60,146 nucleotides of DNA from Akkermansia sp. (GTDB lineage Bacteria; Verrucomicrobiota; Verrucomicrobiia; Verrucomicrobiales; Akkermansiaceae): assembly GCA_017549485.1 (NCBI GenBank), contig JAFYUT010000030.1, forward strand, positions 1 through 60,146. Reading direction: 5' to 3'. Both the position numbers and the translations under genes were made by a program. Below, in pieces: positions 27,286 through 35,935 of the stretch. Within the stretch, counting starts at the first letter, position 1. Each line of letters begins with the position of its first letter. The notes under the pieces are model-generated. The model was not told where the DNA came from. It did no database searches and saw only the letters and a list, made by a program, of their open reading frames with translations.

Positions 27286-28429
27286 CGCACTTAGGCAATG
27301 CTACCGAGGCATTTGCACGGTGTGCCAACCACACATCAGCATAGCGCAGAGAGGCTTCTACCACCACATGCATGTCCAAATAGCGGTAGCAGCCCAAACG
27401 CCCGATGAATGACACCCCCTGCTCTGCCTCCATCATGGGCAAATACGAGGCCAGCTTCTTCAAATCCGTGGGCATACGCTTAGGATAAAAAGCATCATCA
27501 CCACGACCGGCCTCGCGGCTGTATTCATACAGCAACACGCTCTTGTCATGAGTCTCCCACGGGGAAAAATACTTGTGCTCATGCGCACGGGTAAACGGTG
27601 CACTCATGTCGGTATAATTCAGCCAGCTGCACCCCTGTAAATCGCCCTCGCCACGCTCATAGCGGAAGTCTACGGTACGATATCCCAACTCACCCTCTGC
27701 ATAGTCAAAATAGGCATCCAAGGGGCCACTGTAGAATACATGTTCAAACTCTGCATTCATATCACGGCTGTACACCGTATGAAGCTTTACCTCTATCAAC
27801 GGATGATTGAGCATAGACTGCACCAACGCCGTATACCCGTGCATGGGGTAGCCTTGGTATTTATCAAAGAAATAGTTGTTGTCGTAAGTAAAGCGTACGG
27901 GGATGCGCTTCACAATATCGGCAGCAAGTTCCCGTGGGCTTACCCCCCATTGCTTGATGGTGTAGTCACGGAAGAATGTTTCATATATCTCACGCCCCAC
28001 AAAGCGCAGCAATTGCTCCTCTGCATTGGCGGGGGCGGTAATGCTTTTATCTTGCAAGGTCTCGATAAAAGCTCTGGCCTCGGCAGGCGAAAAACGCTTA
28101 CCGAACAGCTGGTTAATGGTGTGCAGATTAATAGGCAGGCTGAATACCCCGCGGGCATTGGTACACATAGCACGAGCCACACAACTGTACCACGTATCAA
28201 AACGCTGCACAAACTCCCACACCCTCTCATTGCTTGTGTGGAAGGTATGAGGGCCGAAACGGTGCACCTCTACCCCCGTCTCTTCATCACGAGAAGAATA
28301 ACACATGCCCGCCACATGCTCGCGGCGGTCTATCACCAAGCTCGGCACACCGGCATCGGCCAGCGCGCGTGCCAGCACACTACCGGCTAATCCGGCACCT
28401 ACTATCAAGACTCGTTTCTGCGTGCTCAT
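27269..28429 (-). CDS. glf: UDP-galactopyranose mutase
   Basis: This flavoenzyme interconverts UDP-galactopyranose and UDP-galactofuranose, the precursor of galactofuranose in surface polysaccharides. The predicted 386 residues start at ATG 28429 with the FAD-binding Rossmann motif VLIVGAGLAGSVLARALA. Family signatures include RFGPHTFHTSNERVW, IKQWGVSP and the C-terminal SFIGRLGCYRYLDM. Its presence suggests that Galf occurs in the cell-surface glycans. It lies downstream of dnaN behind a large hairpin. Confidence 0.94.
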   Translation of the reverse strand: MSTQKRVLIVGAGLAGSVLARALADAGVPSLVIDRREHVAGMCYSSRDEETGVEVHRFGPHTFHTSNERVWEFVQRFDTWYSCVARAMCTNARGVFSLPINLHTINQLFGKRFSPAEARAFIETLQDKSITAPANAEEQLLRFVGREIYETFFRDYTIKQWGVSPRELAADIVKRIPVRFTYDNNYFFDKYQGYPMHGYTALVQSMLNHPLIEVKLHTVYSRDMNAEFEHVFYSGPLDAYFDYAEGELGYRTVDFRYERGEGDLQGCSWLNYTDMSAPFTRAHEHKYFSPWETHDKSVLLYEYSREAGRGDDAFYPKRMPTDLKKLASYLPMMEAEQGVSFIGRLGCYRYLDMHVVVEASLRYADVWLAHRANASVALPKCATPAL

Positions 28430-28447
28430 ACCCGCTGTTAAATATAA

Positions 28448-28484
28448 GGGGGAGAGGAGAACTGAGCGGTTCATCCTCTCCCCC
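28448..28484 (-). terminator. Large hairpin between dnaN and glf
   Basis: An 11-bp perfect stem (GGGGGAGAGGA paired with TCCTCTCCCCC) has an inner 4-bp extension. On the minus strand it is followed by TTATATTT, not a clean T-run. It may terminate dnaN transcripts partly or attenuate glf, whose ATG is only 18 nt away. Confidence 0.6.
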
Positions 28485-28512
28485 AACCCCTGTTAGAAAA
28501 TTGTTTCTCCTA

Positions 28513-29604
28513 TCAGTTCAGGTGCATGGGCATCAGCACATACAAGAACTCGTCTGCCACGCGCATTACGCCCGGGCTGGAGGAGTCAATGAGGTCCAAC
28601 GCAATCTCACCATCGCCCACGGCCTTGAGCGGGGCAAGGATGTAGTCTGCATTGAACGTGATGGAAAGCTCGCGGCCATCGTAATCAATGGGTACTTCTT
28701 CATTAGCCTCACCCACGTTGGCGGCGCTGGAGAGCACCTCCATCACACCCGGGGCAAAGCGGAAACGAACGGTGTTAGTCTTCTCAGCAGAGAGCAGAGC
28801 CACGCGGCGCACCGTCTCATTCAGGTCAGAAGCCGGCATCACAATGCGCTCGTTGTAGCGGCTGGGGATAACCTGACGATAGTTCGGATAATTACCGTCA
28901 ATCAGCTTGGTAACGAGAAGTGTATCACCGAAGTCGAAAGAAGCCAAGTTGCTGGTGATGCGTACCATGACATCGCCGGCATCGCCAAGCAAACGGTGTA
29001 CCTCAGCTACGGCTCGGCTGGGAATGTCGATAGCCACCTGCTGGGATTCGGGGAACTCCAGCTCATTCTCAAACAGAGCCAAGCGGCGACCGTCCGTTGC
29101 CACAAGGGTCAACTTACCATCCTGGAAGCAGGTGTAAATACCATTCAGCAGATAACGCGTGTTATCATTGGAGATAGCAAACTCGGTATAGCGGAAACCA
29201 CGGTTGAGCATGGCCTGCGGCACCTTGAACTCGCGGGCCTCTTTGAATACGGGCAGGCTGGGGAACTCCTCAGCGGCCAAACCGTTCAGCTTAAATTGGG
29301 CGCGGTTGCAACGAATGGTAGCCACGCTACCCTTGGTGTCTACACTCACCTCACCATCGCGCAGCTCGCGGATGATGCTCTGCAGCTTCTTGGCAGGCAG
29401 GGTGATGGCACCCGGAGTCTCAACCATGCAGGGCACTTTGGCCAGAATCGTCAGCTCCATGTTAGTGGTGGTCAGCTTAAGCTCGCCCTCGGCTGCCTCC
29501 AGCAGCACGTTAGAGAGGATGGGCATGCTCGGACGCGTGGATACCACGCCCGCCACCTTGTTCAACCCATCGAGCAATACTTGTTTGGCTAATGCTATCT
29601 TCAT
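28513..29604 (-). CDS. dnaN: DNA polymerase III beta sliding clamp
   Basis: The beta clamp is a ring that tethers the replicative polymerase to DNA. The 363 residues from ATG 29604 begin MKIALAKQ and contain the three repeated clamp domains. The C-terminal VMRVADEFLYVLMPMHLN closes the third domain, where client proteins dock. The start is fixed by a clear AAGGAG Shine-Dalgarno sequence 8 nt upstream. The longer ATG frame upstream begins inside the predicted leader. It is not next to dnaA, recF or gyrB, so the classical origin arrangement is absent here. Confidence 0.95.
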   Translation of the reverse strand: MKIALAKQVLLDGLNKVAGVVSTRPSMPILSNVLLEAAEGELKLTTTNMELTILAKVPCMVETPGAITLPAKKLQSIIRELRDGEVSVDTKGSVATIRCNRAQFKLNGLAAEEFPSLPVFKEAREFKVPQAMLNRGFRYTEFAISNDNTRYLLNGIYTCFQDGKLTLVATDGRRLALFENELEFPESQQVAIDIPSRAVAEVHRLLGDAGDVMVRITSNLASFDFGDTLLVTKLIDGNYPNYRQVIPSRYNERIVMPASDLNETVRRVALLSAEKTNTVRFRFAPGVMEVLSSAANVGEANEEVPIDYDGRELSITFNADYILAPLKAVGDGEIALDLIDSSSPGVMRVADEFLYVLMPMHLN

Positions 29605-29629
29605 CGTTCGACTCCTTGTGTTTGCCATC

Positions 29630-29658
29630 ATTTTACAGACTTTTTACCCGCCTTGCAA
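29630..29658 (-). promoter_or_regulatory. Promoter of dnaN
   Basis: On the minus strand TTGCAA (29658-29653) and TAAAAT (29635-29630) are 17 bp apart, giving a 19-nt leader that carries AAGGAG. This contrasts with the leaderless genes nearby. The bases between here and the fabD terminator hold no gene I can support. Confidence 0.6.
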
Positions 29659-29805
29659 GTAAAAATATGCAAAAATCCTATATTTTCTATCACATTTTTA
29701 TCTTGTGTCCTATATCTTGTGTTTTACCCTGCCGCCACCCCCGTATCTGCGATAACCTCTTCCCCCATTTATTTAAGAAAAGTTGAGCTTTTGTTCCGAC
29801 AGGAC

Positions 29806-29845
29806 AAAAAAAGCGGGTATCCGCTGATAAAAAGGCGGATACCCA
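29806..29845 (-). terminator. Rho-independent terminator of fabD
   Basis: On the minus strand a 10-bp stem (GGGTATCCGC paired with GCGGATACCC) with a 10-nt loop is followed by seven T residues (29812-29806). It sits 33 bp after the fabD stop. Confidence 0.85.
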
Positions 29846-29877
29846 CTGAGATGAAAGAGTTTAATTCAACTGAAAAA

Positions 29878-30804
29878 TCAGAGAGCCTTGAGAGCTTCTA
29901 CGGCGGCATCAAGGGAGGCGACATCCTCAATGGAAATGACCGTCACATCTTTGGAGATGCGAGCCATCATACCGGCGAGGGTTTTGCCGGGCCCCATCTC
30001 GATAAAGAGCTTGTGGCCTTGGGCAACGAGGTCCTGCATAGAGGCAGCCCAGCGAACGGAGCCGCACACCTGCGCACCAAGCATGGCACGCACGTCATCC
30101 TCGCTTGTAATGGGGCGGGCTTGGTAGTTGCAGTACACGGGGCATGCAGGCATCTGCATGGGCACAGACTCCAGCTCGGGCAGCAACTTTTCTTGTGCGC
30201 TCTTCATGAAACGGCTGTGGTAGGCACCGGCCACGTTGAGTTTCTTAGCAAGTTTGAAACCGGCGGCTTTGGCACCGGCCACGGCTTTGTCCACACCTTC
30301 TACGGAGCCGGACACAACCGTTTGCCCCGGGCAGTTGAAGTTAGCCACGTCAATATCACACTCTGCGGCAAGCTTTTCTACAGCCTCATCATTACCGCCA
30401 ATCATGGCAGCCATGGTGCTGGGAGCAGCTTGGCAGGCTTCCTCCATATAGGCACCGCGCTTCTGCACCAGCTTGAGACCTTCTTCCATTGCGAAAGTGC
30501 CTGCTGCGGCATGTGCGGTAAACTCACCCAAGCTCAGGCCGGCGGCAGCCACGGGCTCTATATCCACCTTGCTGCGCAGCACCTCATACAGAGCGAGGCC
30601 ATGCAAATACAGCGCAGGCTGGCAGTTGCAGGTGCGAGTCAGCTCTGCATCCGGCCCATTGAACATAATGTCGGTAAGGGAATAGCCGAGGGCGGCATCT
30701 GCCTTGTCCATCATCTCACGTGCGGCGGGATATGTGTCGTAGAGGTCTTTACCCATGCCCACTTTCTGGGCGCCTTGTCCGGGGAAAAGTATTACAGCTT
30801 TCAT
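29878..30804 (-). CDS. fabD: Malonyl-CoA:ACP transacylase
   Basis: FabD loads malonyl groups onto acyl carrier protein for fatty-acid elongation. Its 308 residues begin with the conserved MKAVILFPGQGAQKVGMG. The nucleophile Ser91 is in the GLSLGE elbow, and the catalytic His lies in the later GAYHSRFM. The substrate-binding Arg is present as well. It is alone here, not in a fab operon, and is set off by its own terminator. A TTGACG box about 70 nt upstream may be its promoter. Confidence 0.95.
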   Translation of the reverse strand: MKAVILFPGQGAQKVGMGKDLYDTYPAAREMMDKADAALGYSLTDIMFNGPDAELTRTCNCQPALYLHGLALYEVLRSKVDIEPVAAAGLSLGEFTAHAAAGTFAMEEGLKLVQKRGAYMEEACQAAPSTMAAMIGGNDEAVEKLAAECDIDVANFNCPGQTVVSGSVEGVDKAVAGAKAAGFKLAKKLNVAGAYHSRFMKSAQEKLLPELESVPMQMPACPVYCNYQARPITSEDDVRAMLGAQVCGSVRWAASMQDLVAQGHKLFIEMGPGKTLAGMMARISKDVTVISIEDVASLDAAVEALKAL

Positions 30805-30933
30805 AATCGGTGTAAACAGCAGGTTTGCTCGCTACATGTTATACCATATACCGATATCCGTCAAGTAGAAAATTACAAAAACTAGAGACAACTCAAAGTT
30901 TGTGCATGCAGCAGGATTTCAGCCGCAAACGGC

Positions 30934-30962
30934 TTGACAAAGAAAGAAGAAAAAGGCACAAT
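30934..30962 (+). promoter_or_regulatory. Promoter of the GYF/DUF805 gene, predicted leaderless
   Basis: TTGACA (30934-30939) and CACAAT (30957-30962) are 17 bp apart, and the predicted start at 30969 is one base before ATG 30970. The -10 box is weak (4 of 6). Confidence 0.45.
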
Positions 30963-30969
30963 AAGCGGG

Positions 30970-31881
30970 ATGAATGAGCGTAAATACTTTTATGTGCGAG
31001 CAGGCAGCCAAACTCCGGCAGGCCCGCATACCCTTTACGAACTTGCACGGTTGAAAGATATGGGCGAATTGCAAGAGGATACTCTTGTAGCCTCAAGCGG
31101 AGAGTCCGAATGGTTAAAACTGGGTGATGTATTAACTGCTCTTTCTACCGCATTGCCCCCCCTGCCCCCGGTACCGAGCAGCATGGCGTTACCCCCCGTA
31201 CCCGGAAGCATCCCGACCGTGGAGGTACCGGAAACAGCAGGCCCCTGCCCCGTATGCGGACAAGAGATACCGTTGAACGGCGAGCCGGTCATCCCGGAGC
31301 ACTGCCCACACTGCGGATTATTGCTGCGTGCACAGAACCCCGATAACTTTTGGCAACAATTTAAGGTAGCGCTCAAAAAGATATTCATCATGCGCGGGCG
31401 CGCCACGCGTATGGAGTATTGGGGGTTCTACATCTTCATCTACATTTTTTCCATCTGCATCAGCATACCGCTTTCCATTATTCAGGTTATACTCATGACA
31501 GAAAGCCAGGCGCTCAATTATGGAGAGCATTTTCTCGAAGCCAATTTCTGGAGCAGCCCGGCAGGCACGGTGCAGCTCATTCAATTTGCGTTTTCCTTTC
31601 TTCTCTACATACCGACAATCAGTGTCGGGGTACGCCGATTGCACGACATAGGACGCAGCGGATGGTGGATGTGGGCTATGTACCTTTTGCCGGTACTCAC
31701 GTTTATACCCATCATAGGGCTGATTAACAAAAGCATCAACATACCGACCGGGCTTATCACCACGCTCATTTTGGCATTTATCAGTTTTGCCGTAAGCATC
31801 GTGGTGCTGATATTCATGTTGACCGACAGCCAAAAGGGGCGCAACAAGTACGGGGTCTCCCCCAAATACCCGTGGCTGTAA
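30970..31881 (+). CDS. GYF_2 / zinc-ribbon / DUF805 membrane protein
   Basis: A 303-residue protein with three parts. An N-terminal GYF_2 domain (about 1-60; FYVRAGSQTPAGPHTLYELA...WLKLGDV) may bind proline-rich ligands. After a Pro-rich linker comes a zinc ribbon with CPVCG and CPHCG (about 95-125). A C-terminal DUF805 membrane region (about 140-303) has four hydrophobic helices and the family landmarks RATRMEYWGF and RRLHDIGRSGWW. Function is unknown. ATG 30970 is preferred over the in-frame 30934 because 30934 lies inside the -35 box. The flippase gene follows after 4 bp. Confidence 0.85.
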   Translation: MNERKYFYVRAGSQTPAGPHTLYELARLKDMGELQEDTLVASSGESEWLKLGDVLTALSTALPPLPPVPSSMALPPVPGSIPTVEVPETAGPCPVCGQEIPLNGEPVIPEHCPHCGLLLRAQNPDNFWQQFKVALKKIFIMRGRATRMEYWGFYIFIYIFSICISIPLSIIQVILMTESQALNYGEHFLEANFWSSPAGTVQLIQFAFSFLLYIPTISVGVRRLHDIGRSGWWMWAMYLLPVLTFIPIIGLINKSINIPTGLITTLILAFISFAVSIVVLIFMLTDSQKGRNKYGVSPKYPWL

Positions 31882-31885
31882 CGCA

Positions 31886-33379
31886 ATGACAGAGATTCGC
31901 CGAGGCGCACTGCTCAACTACACCCTATTGCTGCTGCAAATAGGGATACCGCTGCTTCTTACCCCGTTTGTCATGGAGACATTGGGAGCGGCTGAATACG
32001 GTGTATACATGTTGGCCAGCACTATCATGGTGCGCTTGTACATGAGCGACCTCGGGCGCACCACTACGACGCGTTTTCTCAGTGAGTATTACGGGCGCGG
32101 TGACTCAGAGGGAGCTGCCCGTTTTTTGGGCAACATGGTTACCCTGTACGCAGCTATCGGCGGTGGACTTTTAGTACTGGGGTTATTCATTTACCCGTGG
32201 TTGGGGGATATTTTCAGCCACTTCACGGCAGAAGAGCTCGGTATCTACCGCATTTTATATCTCATGACGCTGGTCAATGCGGCCATTATGTTTCCGGCAC
32301 GTAGTTTAGCCGGAGTGGCCGATGCACAACAACGCTACACCATACCGGGAATCATAGCCGTAGCAACATCCGTTGTCAATGCACTGGGAACAGTATTGTT
32401 GCTGGTGCTCGGGTTACGCTCCGTAGGCCTGATTGCGCTGAGCATAAGTACCGGAATCATTGCGCTGGTGTGCAACGTGATGTATTGTTTTATCGGGCTC
32501 AACGCCCGAATCTCTCTGAATAAATGGAACCGCAACATTTGCCGTGGCATATTCGTTTTTTCGTTCTGGATGTTCCTTAACCAGCTCATCAACATCCTCA
32601 ATGCCGGCACCGGCAACTATATTGTAGCCATCACGCAGAGCCCTACCGCAGCCGGGGTTTACACCAATGGATTGATGATATACGGGCATTACTATTTGCT
32701 TGCCGGTGGGTTATCCATGCTCTTTTTCCCCCGCGTGGTTCACATGGTGATGCAGGGAGCTTGCCCACAAGCTCAAACAGAGGCTATGGCACGCTTGGGG
32801 CGGGCTCTGCTCATGATTATGGGGGCTCCCCTCATGGCACTGCTCTTTTTCGGCAAAGAGTTTTTCGTATTGTGGGTGGGTCACATCCCCGGCTCTGATG
32901 CCGAGTTAAGCTACCACATCACCTTATGTTTGGTGATTCCTCAAACGTTCAGCCTTGTACAGGATTTGGGGCGTCAAATCTCACAAGCAAGAGATGCGCT
33001 GCGACAACGCGTCCTCATCACCGGCTTCAACAGCTTGCTCTTCATTGTGGTGAGTTTCTTTGTGTGCAAATATTACGGCATAGCCGCACAAGCCGTGTGG
33101 GCTGCTGTATCCATCCTGATTCAGCTGGCCATGCTCAACTTGATTCACTATCGCGGTTTAGGTCTTCATGTGCGAAAATTTTACGTCACCACTTTTCGAG
33201 GGGCGATTCCGGCAGCCCTTGTGATGAGCGCAGTATGCTGTGCCATCCTTCACCTCATCCCCTCCGGCGCTTGGTGGTGTCTTTTACTCAAGCTCACGCT
33301 TTTTCTCCCATTCTACGCAATCATCATTGCCCGATTGTACGCCACCCCCGAAGAACGCCGCTTATTCCGACTCAAATAA
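31886..33379 (+). CDS. Polysaccharide flippase (Wzx/MOP family)
   Basis: A 497-residue integral membrane protein with about 12-14 transmembrane helices, resembling the polysaccharide transporters of the MOP superfamily that flip lipid-linked oligosaccharides across the inner membrane. The N-terminal LGAAEYGVYMLASTIM segment is the typical opening motif (LGxxxYGxxxL). Charged residues in the helices are few. No glycosyltransferases are adjacent, so the substrate cannot be inferred. It lies 4 bp after the GYF/DUF805 gene and ends near a short hairpin. Confidence 0.82.
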   Translation: MTEIRRGALLNYTLLLLQIGIPLLLTPFVMETLGAAEYGVYMLASTIMVRLYMSDLGRTTTTRFLSEYYGRGDSEGAARFLGNMVTLYAAIGGGLLVLGLFIYPWLGDIFSHFTAEELGIYRILYLMTLVNAAIMFPARSLAGVADAQQRYTIPGIIAVATSVVNALGTVLLLVLGLRSVGLIALSISTGIIALVCNVMYCFIGLNARISLNKWNRNICRGIFVFSFWMFLNQLINILNAGTGNYIVAITQSPTAAGVYTNGLMIYGHYYLLAGGLSMLFFPRVVHMVMQGACPQAQTEAMARLGRALLMIMGAPLMALLFFGKEFFVLWVGHIPGSDAELSYHITLCLVIPQTFSLVQDLGRQISQARDALRQRVLITGFNSLLFIVVSFFVCKYYGIAAQAVWAAVSILIQLAMLNLIHYRGLGLHVRKFYVTTFRGAIPAALVMSAVCCAILHLIPSGAWWCLLLKLTLFLPFYAIIIARLYATPEERRLFRLK

Positions 33380-33388
33380 GGGAAATCT

Positions 33389-33406
33389 GGGAGAAAACTC
33401 CCGTTT
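33389..33406 (+). terminator. Weak terminator-like hairpin after the flippase gene
   Basis: A 5-bp stem (GGGAG paired with CTCCC) with an AAAA loop is followed by GTTT. It is short, but lies 10 bp after the stop codon and just before the next promoter. Confidence 0.35.
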
Positions 33407-33410
33407 ATTC

Positions 33411-33438
33411 TTGACTCCTGCGTGATTTGCCCTATACT
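33411..33438 (+). promoter_or_regulatory. Promoter of the second ankyrin gene
   Basis: TTGACT (33411-33416) and TATACT (33433-33438) are 16 bp apart. The predicted leader is about 56 nt and carries a clear AAGGAG Shine-Dalgarno sequence 9 nt before ATG 33501. Confidence 0.6.
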
Positions 33439-33500
33439 GGTAATGTATCGGCAGATAATCGTTTTGCCGTTGTCAGCATACTAACGGAAGGAGATACCGC

Positions 33501-34787
33501 ATGAGATTCTCATACCTGAAAGCAGCAGCCGTATTATTAAGCAGCATGTCAGCCGTGGCCCAGCAAACTGTACCACCGGCCGACCAAGCACCCGCATTAC
33601 CGGCGGAACCCACCGGACCGGATGCTGATGCCATACTCGCGCTGGAGCAAGCCGGCATCTCCAGTCGTCAGTTCAATGCTACATTGATACAAACAGCCTA
33701 CTCGGGTGATGCTGTTACCATGCAAACATTGCTGGAGGCCGGAGCTGATGTTAATGCAAAAGATTACCAAACCCGCGGCACAGCATTGCATGCCGCCGCG
33801 CAGGAGGGACATGTAGCGTGCCTGAAAGTGCTCATCGGCCACGGTGCCAATGTTCATGCGGTGAACCGAGACGGTGAGACCGCCTTGTTCGTGGCGGCCA
33901 AAGCAGGCCACACGGAATGCGTGTTAGCGCTGGTTGCTGCCGGTTCTGACGTACGGTGGAAAGACGATGACGGCAAATCTCCCCTGCTTTGGGTGGCACG
34001 CAAAGGTGATATCGAATGCGTGAAAGCACTCACCGCAGCCGGTGCCGTGCATGATTTGCTCACCGCAGCCATCATCGGCGATGTTGCCGTGATGCACCAT
34101 TACCTGAAACAAAAAGTCAATGTAAATCAAAAAGACGCGGAGGGTAATACCCCGCTCATTTTGGCAGCCGAGTTCTCACATGATGATTGTGTACAGGCTC
34201 TGCTTGCGGCCGGGGCAGACCTGAACCGCACCAACAAAATAGGCATTACCGCCCTGCATGAGGCCGCCATGAATGGCGATGAGGCGATTTTGCAACTGCT
34301 GATAGCCGCCAAGGCCAAGCTGAATGAACACGATTCATACGGTAATACCCCGCTGCACAATGCTGCCACCAACGGGCACAGCAAATGCGTAGCTCACCTT
34401 ATCAACGCCGGTGCCGATGTGCATGCTACCGAGATATACGGAGCAACCCCGCTTGCATGGGCCGCAGCCAACGGGCATGACACCATCGTTACCATGTTGC
34501 TTACCGGCAAGGCCGACCCCAATGCTGCTAACAAATACGGCGAAACGCCCCTGCACGAGGCTGCCGAAAACGGCTATTACAAGGTCATCAAAATTCTTCT
34601 TGACGCCGGCGCCTATCCCGGGGCAACGGACATTAACAAAGCAACCCCTCTGCAACGCGCAGAAACCCAGGGACACGCTGAAAGCATTCGACTGCTGCGA
34701 AAAGCCCAGCCTGCAGCAACACCTGCCACCCCGGCAGAATCCCCGGCAAAAACAACCACGCCGACTGCCACCCCGACGGCAGAGTGA
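33501..34787 (+). CDS. Secreted ankyrin repeat protein
   Basis: A 428-residue protein with a signal peptide (about 1-21, cleaved near AVAQQ), a Pro/Ala-rich spacer, and about ten ankyrin repeats (about 60-400). The repeats are of the GNTPLHNAATNGHSKCVAHL type. The tail is rich in Pro, Thr and Ala. It has no catalytic domain and presumably binds a partner outside the inner membrane. It shares repeat style with the 1019-residue protein at 24.2 kb, for example the GHTECV and NTPLHxAA motifs, which suggests paralogy within a lineage-specific family. It has its own promoter and Shine-Dalgarno sequence. Confidence 0.88.
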   Translation: MRFSYLKAAAVLLSSMSAVAQQTVPPADQAPALPAEPTGPDADAILALEQAGISSRQFNATLIQTAYSGDAVTMQTLLEAGADVNAKDYQTRGTALHAAAQEGHVACLKVLIGHGANVHAVNRDGETALFVAAKAGHTECVLALVAAGSDVRWKDDDGKSPLLWVARKGDIECVKALTAAGAVHDLLTAAIIGDVAVMHHYLKQKVNVNQKDAEGNTPLILAAEFSHDDCVQALLAAGADLNRTNKIGITALHEAAMNGDEAILQLLIAAKAKLNEHDSYGNTPLHNAATNGHSKCVAHLINAGADVHATEIYGATPLAWAAANGHDTIVTMLLTGKADPNAANKYGETPLHEAAENGYYKVIKILLDAGAYPGATDINKATPLQRAETQGHAESIRLLRKAQPAATPATPAESPAKTTTPTATPTAE

Positions 34788-34825
34788 GCCGAACTTTTTT
34801 CTCTCACATATTACTTACACCTGAT

Positions 34826-34857
34826 AAGCCGCACCCGTTGAGAAACGCGTGCGGCTT
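34826..34857. terminator. Hairpin between convergent ankyrin and yggS genes
   Basis: A 9-bp stem (AAGCCGCAC paired with GTGCGGCTT) with a 14-nt loop lies between two convergent genes. There is no good T-run on either side. Confidence 0.5.
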
Positions 34858-34900
34858 CATGCTTCATCAATCACCGGGGGATATTACGCCCACTATCTTC

Positions 34901-35596
34901 TCAAACGGCGCCGTAGTCTCGCTTACCGAAGATAGCGGAACCAACGCGCACAATGGTAGCCCCCTCTTCTACCGCAACGGCATAGTCATGACTCATACCC
35001 ATGGAAAGCTCAGGCAAAGCCAGAGGCCCACGGGCACGCAAGGTCTCAGCCAAGCTGCGCAGGGCAGCAAAGGCAGGGCGGGCCCCCTCCGGTGTTTCTG
35101 TGGGGGCGGGTATGCACATCAGCCCGCGTATCTCAACATGTGGCAGAGCCGTGAGCACCGCCCACTCCTCTTGTAGTTCTTTAGGAGTAAAACCGTGCTT
35201 ACTTTCCTCGCCGTCCACATTCACCTCCAACAGAATACGCGCTGTTTTCCCCAGTTCTCCGGCAATACGAGAAATAGCCTCTGCCAATTTTCTGGAAGCA
35301 ACCGCCTCTATGAGAGCAAAGTTTCGCTCTAATGCCTTGCGCACTTTATTACGCTGCAACGGGCCGATGAGGTGCCACTCACAATCGGCCGGCATAGCGG
35401 GCATTTTCTCCATGGCCTCTTGCAAGCGGTTTTCACCGAACAGGCGTTGTCCGTCTGCATAGGCATGCATCATATCACTCACCGGAAAAGTTTTACTCAC
35501 CGCCAACAAGGCCACACTGCCCGCAGGACGCCCTGCTTTTTGCTCTGCTGCGGCTATTTTCTCTCGTATCTCGGCTAACTGATCTTCTATATACAT
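34901..35596 (-). CDS. yggS: PLP homeostasis protein YggS/PLPBP family
   Basis: This cytosolic pyridoxal-phosphate-binding protein keeps PLP and amino-acid pools balanced. It has an alanine-racemase-like TIM barrel but no known enzyme activity. The 231 residues show the PLP-binding Lys in LLAVSKTF, the GENRLQEA segment, HLIGPLQRNK and the C-terminal SMGMSHDYAVAVEEGATIVRVG signature, split here for length. It often sits near division genes, but here it stands alone. A TTGCAA-17-TAATGT promoter (35636-35608, minus) would leave only about 5 nt of leader. Confidence 0.92.
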   Translation of the reverse strand: MYIEDQLAEIREKIAAAEQKAGRPAGSVALLAVSKTFPVSDMMHAYADGQRLFGENRLQEAMEKMPAMPADCEWHLIGPLQRNKVRKALERNFALIEAVASRKLAEAISRIAGELGKTARILLEVNVDGEESKHGFTPKELQEEWAVLTALPHVEIRGLMCIPAPTETPEGARPAFAALRSLAETLRARGPLALPELSMGMSHDYAVAVEEGATIVRVGSAIFGKRDYGAV

Positions 35597-35742
35597 GGCT
35601 ACCCCTTACATTACCCCAGCACCCACAGAGTTGCAAGCAAAAAATAGCAGAGAGAGACCAAATAAACGAACAATCACCACCGACATTCACAATCCCTGTT
35701 ATGAACGTCAAGCATAAAATGCGTGTATGGCATTTTTTTTGC

Positions 35743-35935
35743 TTGAGTTTTCACCTATCGAGAGTATACTCAAGGCAGGTGCGACCGGCATTCCGGCTTG
35801 TCACACATAGCCGCACACCTGCACGGCGCATCTCTCCATTCCACAAACATATTTATGACACACGGCTATATGCGTGAGCGGAGTGTTATTCACCACGCCG
35901 ACTAAGCCGCAAGAAAACAATACATTATCAACAGC
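35743..35935 (+). promoter_or_regulatory. Promoter and long structured leader of the RRM gene
   Basis: TTGAGT (35743-35748) and TATACT (35765-35770) are 16 bp apart, with a run of eight T residues just upstream that could act as an UP element. Transcription from about 35777 gives a leader of about 160 nt, unusually long for this window. It can fold (35775-35783 with 35812-35822, plus CCGG/CCGG inside) and contains a 16-codon reading frame at 35855-35905. This suggests post-transcriptional control. Bases 35600-35740 hold no gene I can support. Confidence 0.5.
35855..35905 (+). CDS. Possible 16-codon leader peptide
   Basis: ATG 35855 to TAA 35905 encodes a 16-residue peptide (MTHGYMRERSVIHHAD) inside the RRM leader. 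It has no Shine-Dalgarno sequence and no run of one amino acid, so classical attenuation is not supported. It is listed because it sits 30 nt before the RRM start. Confidence 0.15.
   Translation: MTHGYMRERSVIHHAD

Noticed and set aside
28234..29592. 452-codon plus-strand frame over glf and dnaN
   Set aside because: It crosses two genes with clear family motifs on the other strand and shows no motif itself.
28513..29604. Replication origin near dnaN
   Set aside because: There is no dnaA gene, no cluster of DnaA boxes and no AT-rich unwinding region beside dnaN.
29653..30885. 410-codon plus-strand frame over fabD
   Set aside because: It is antisense to an intact fabD with its active-site motif, and runs across the fabD terminator.
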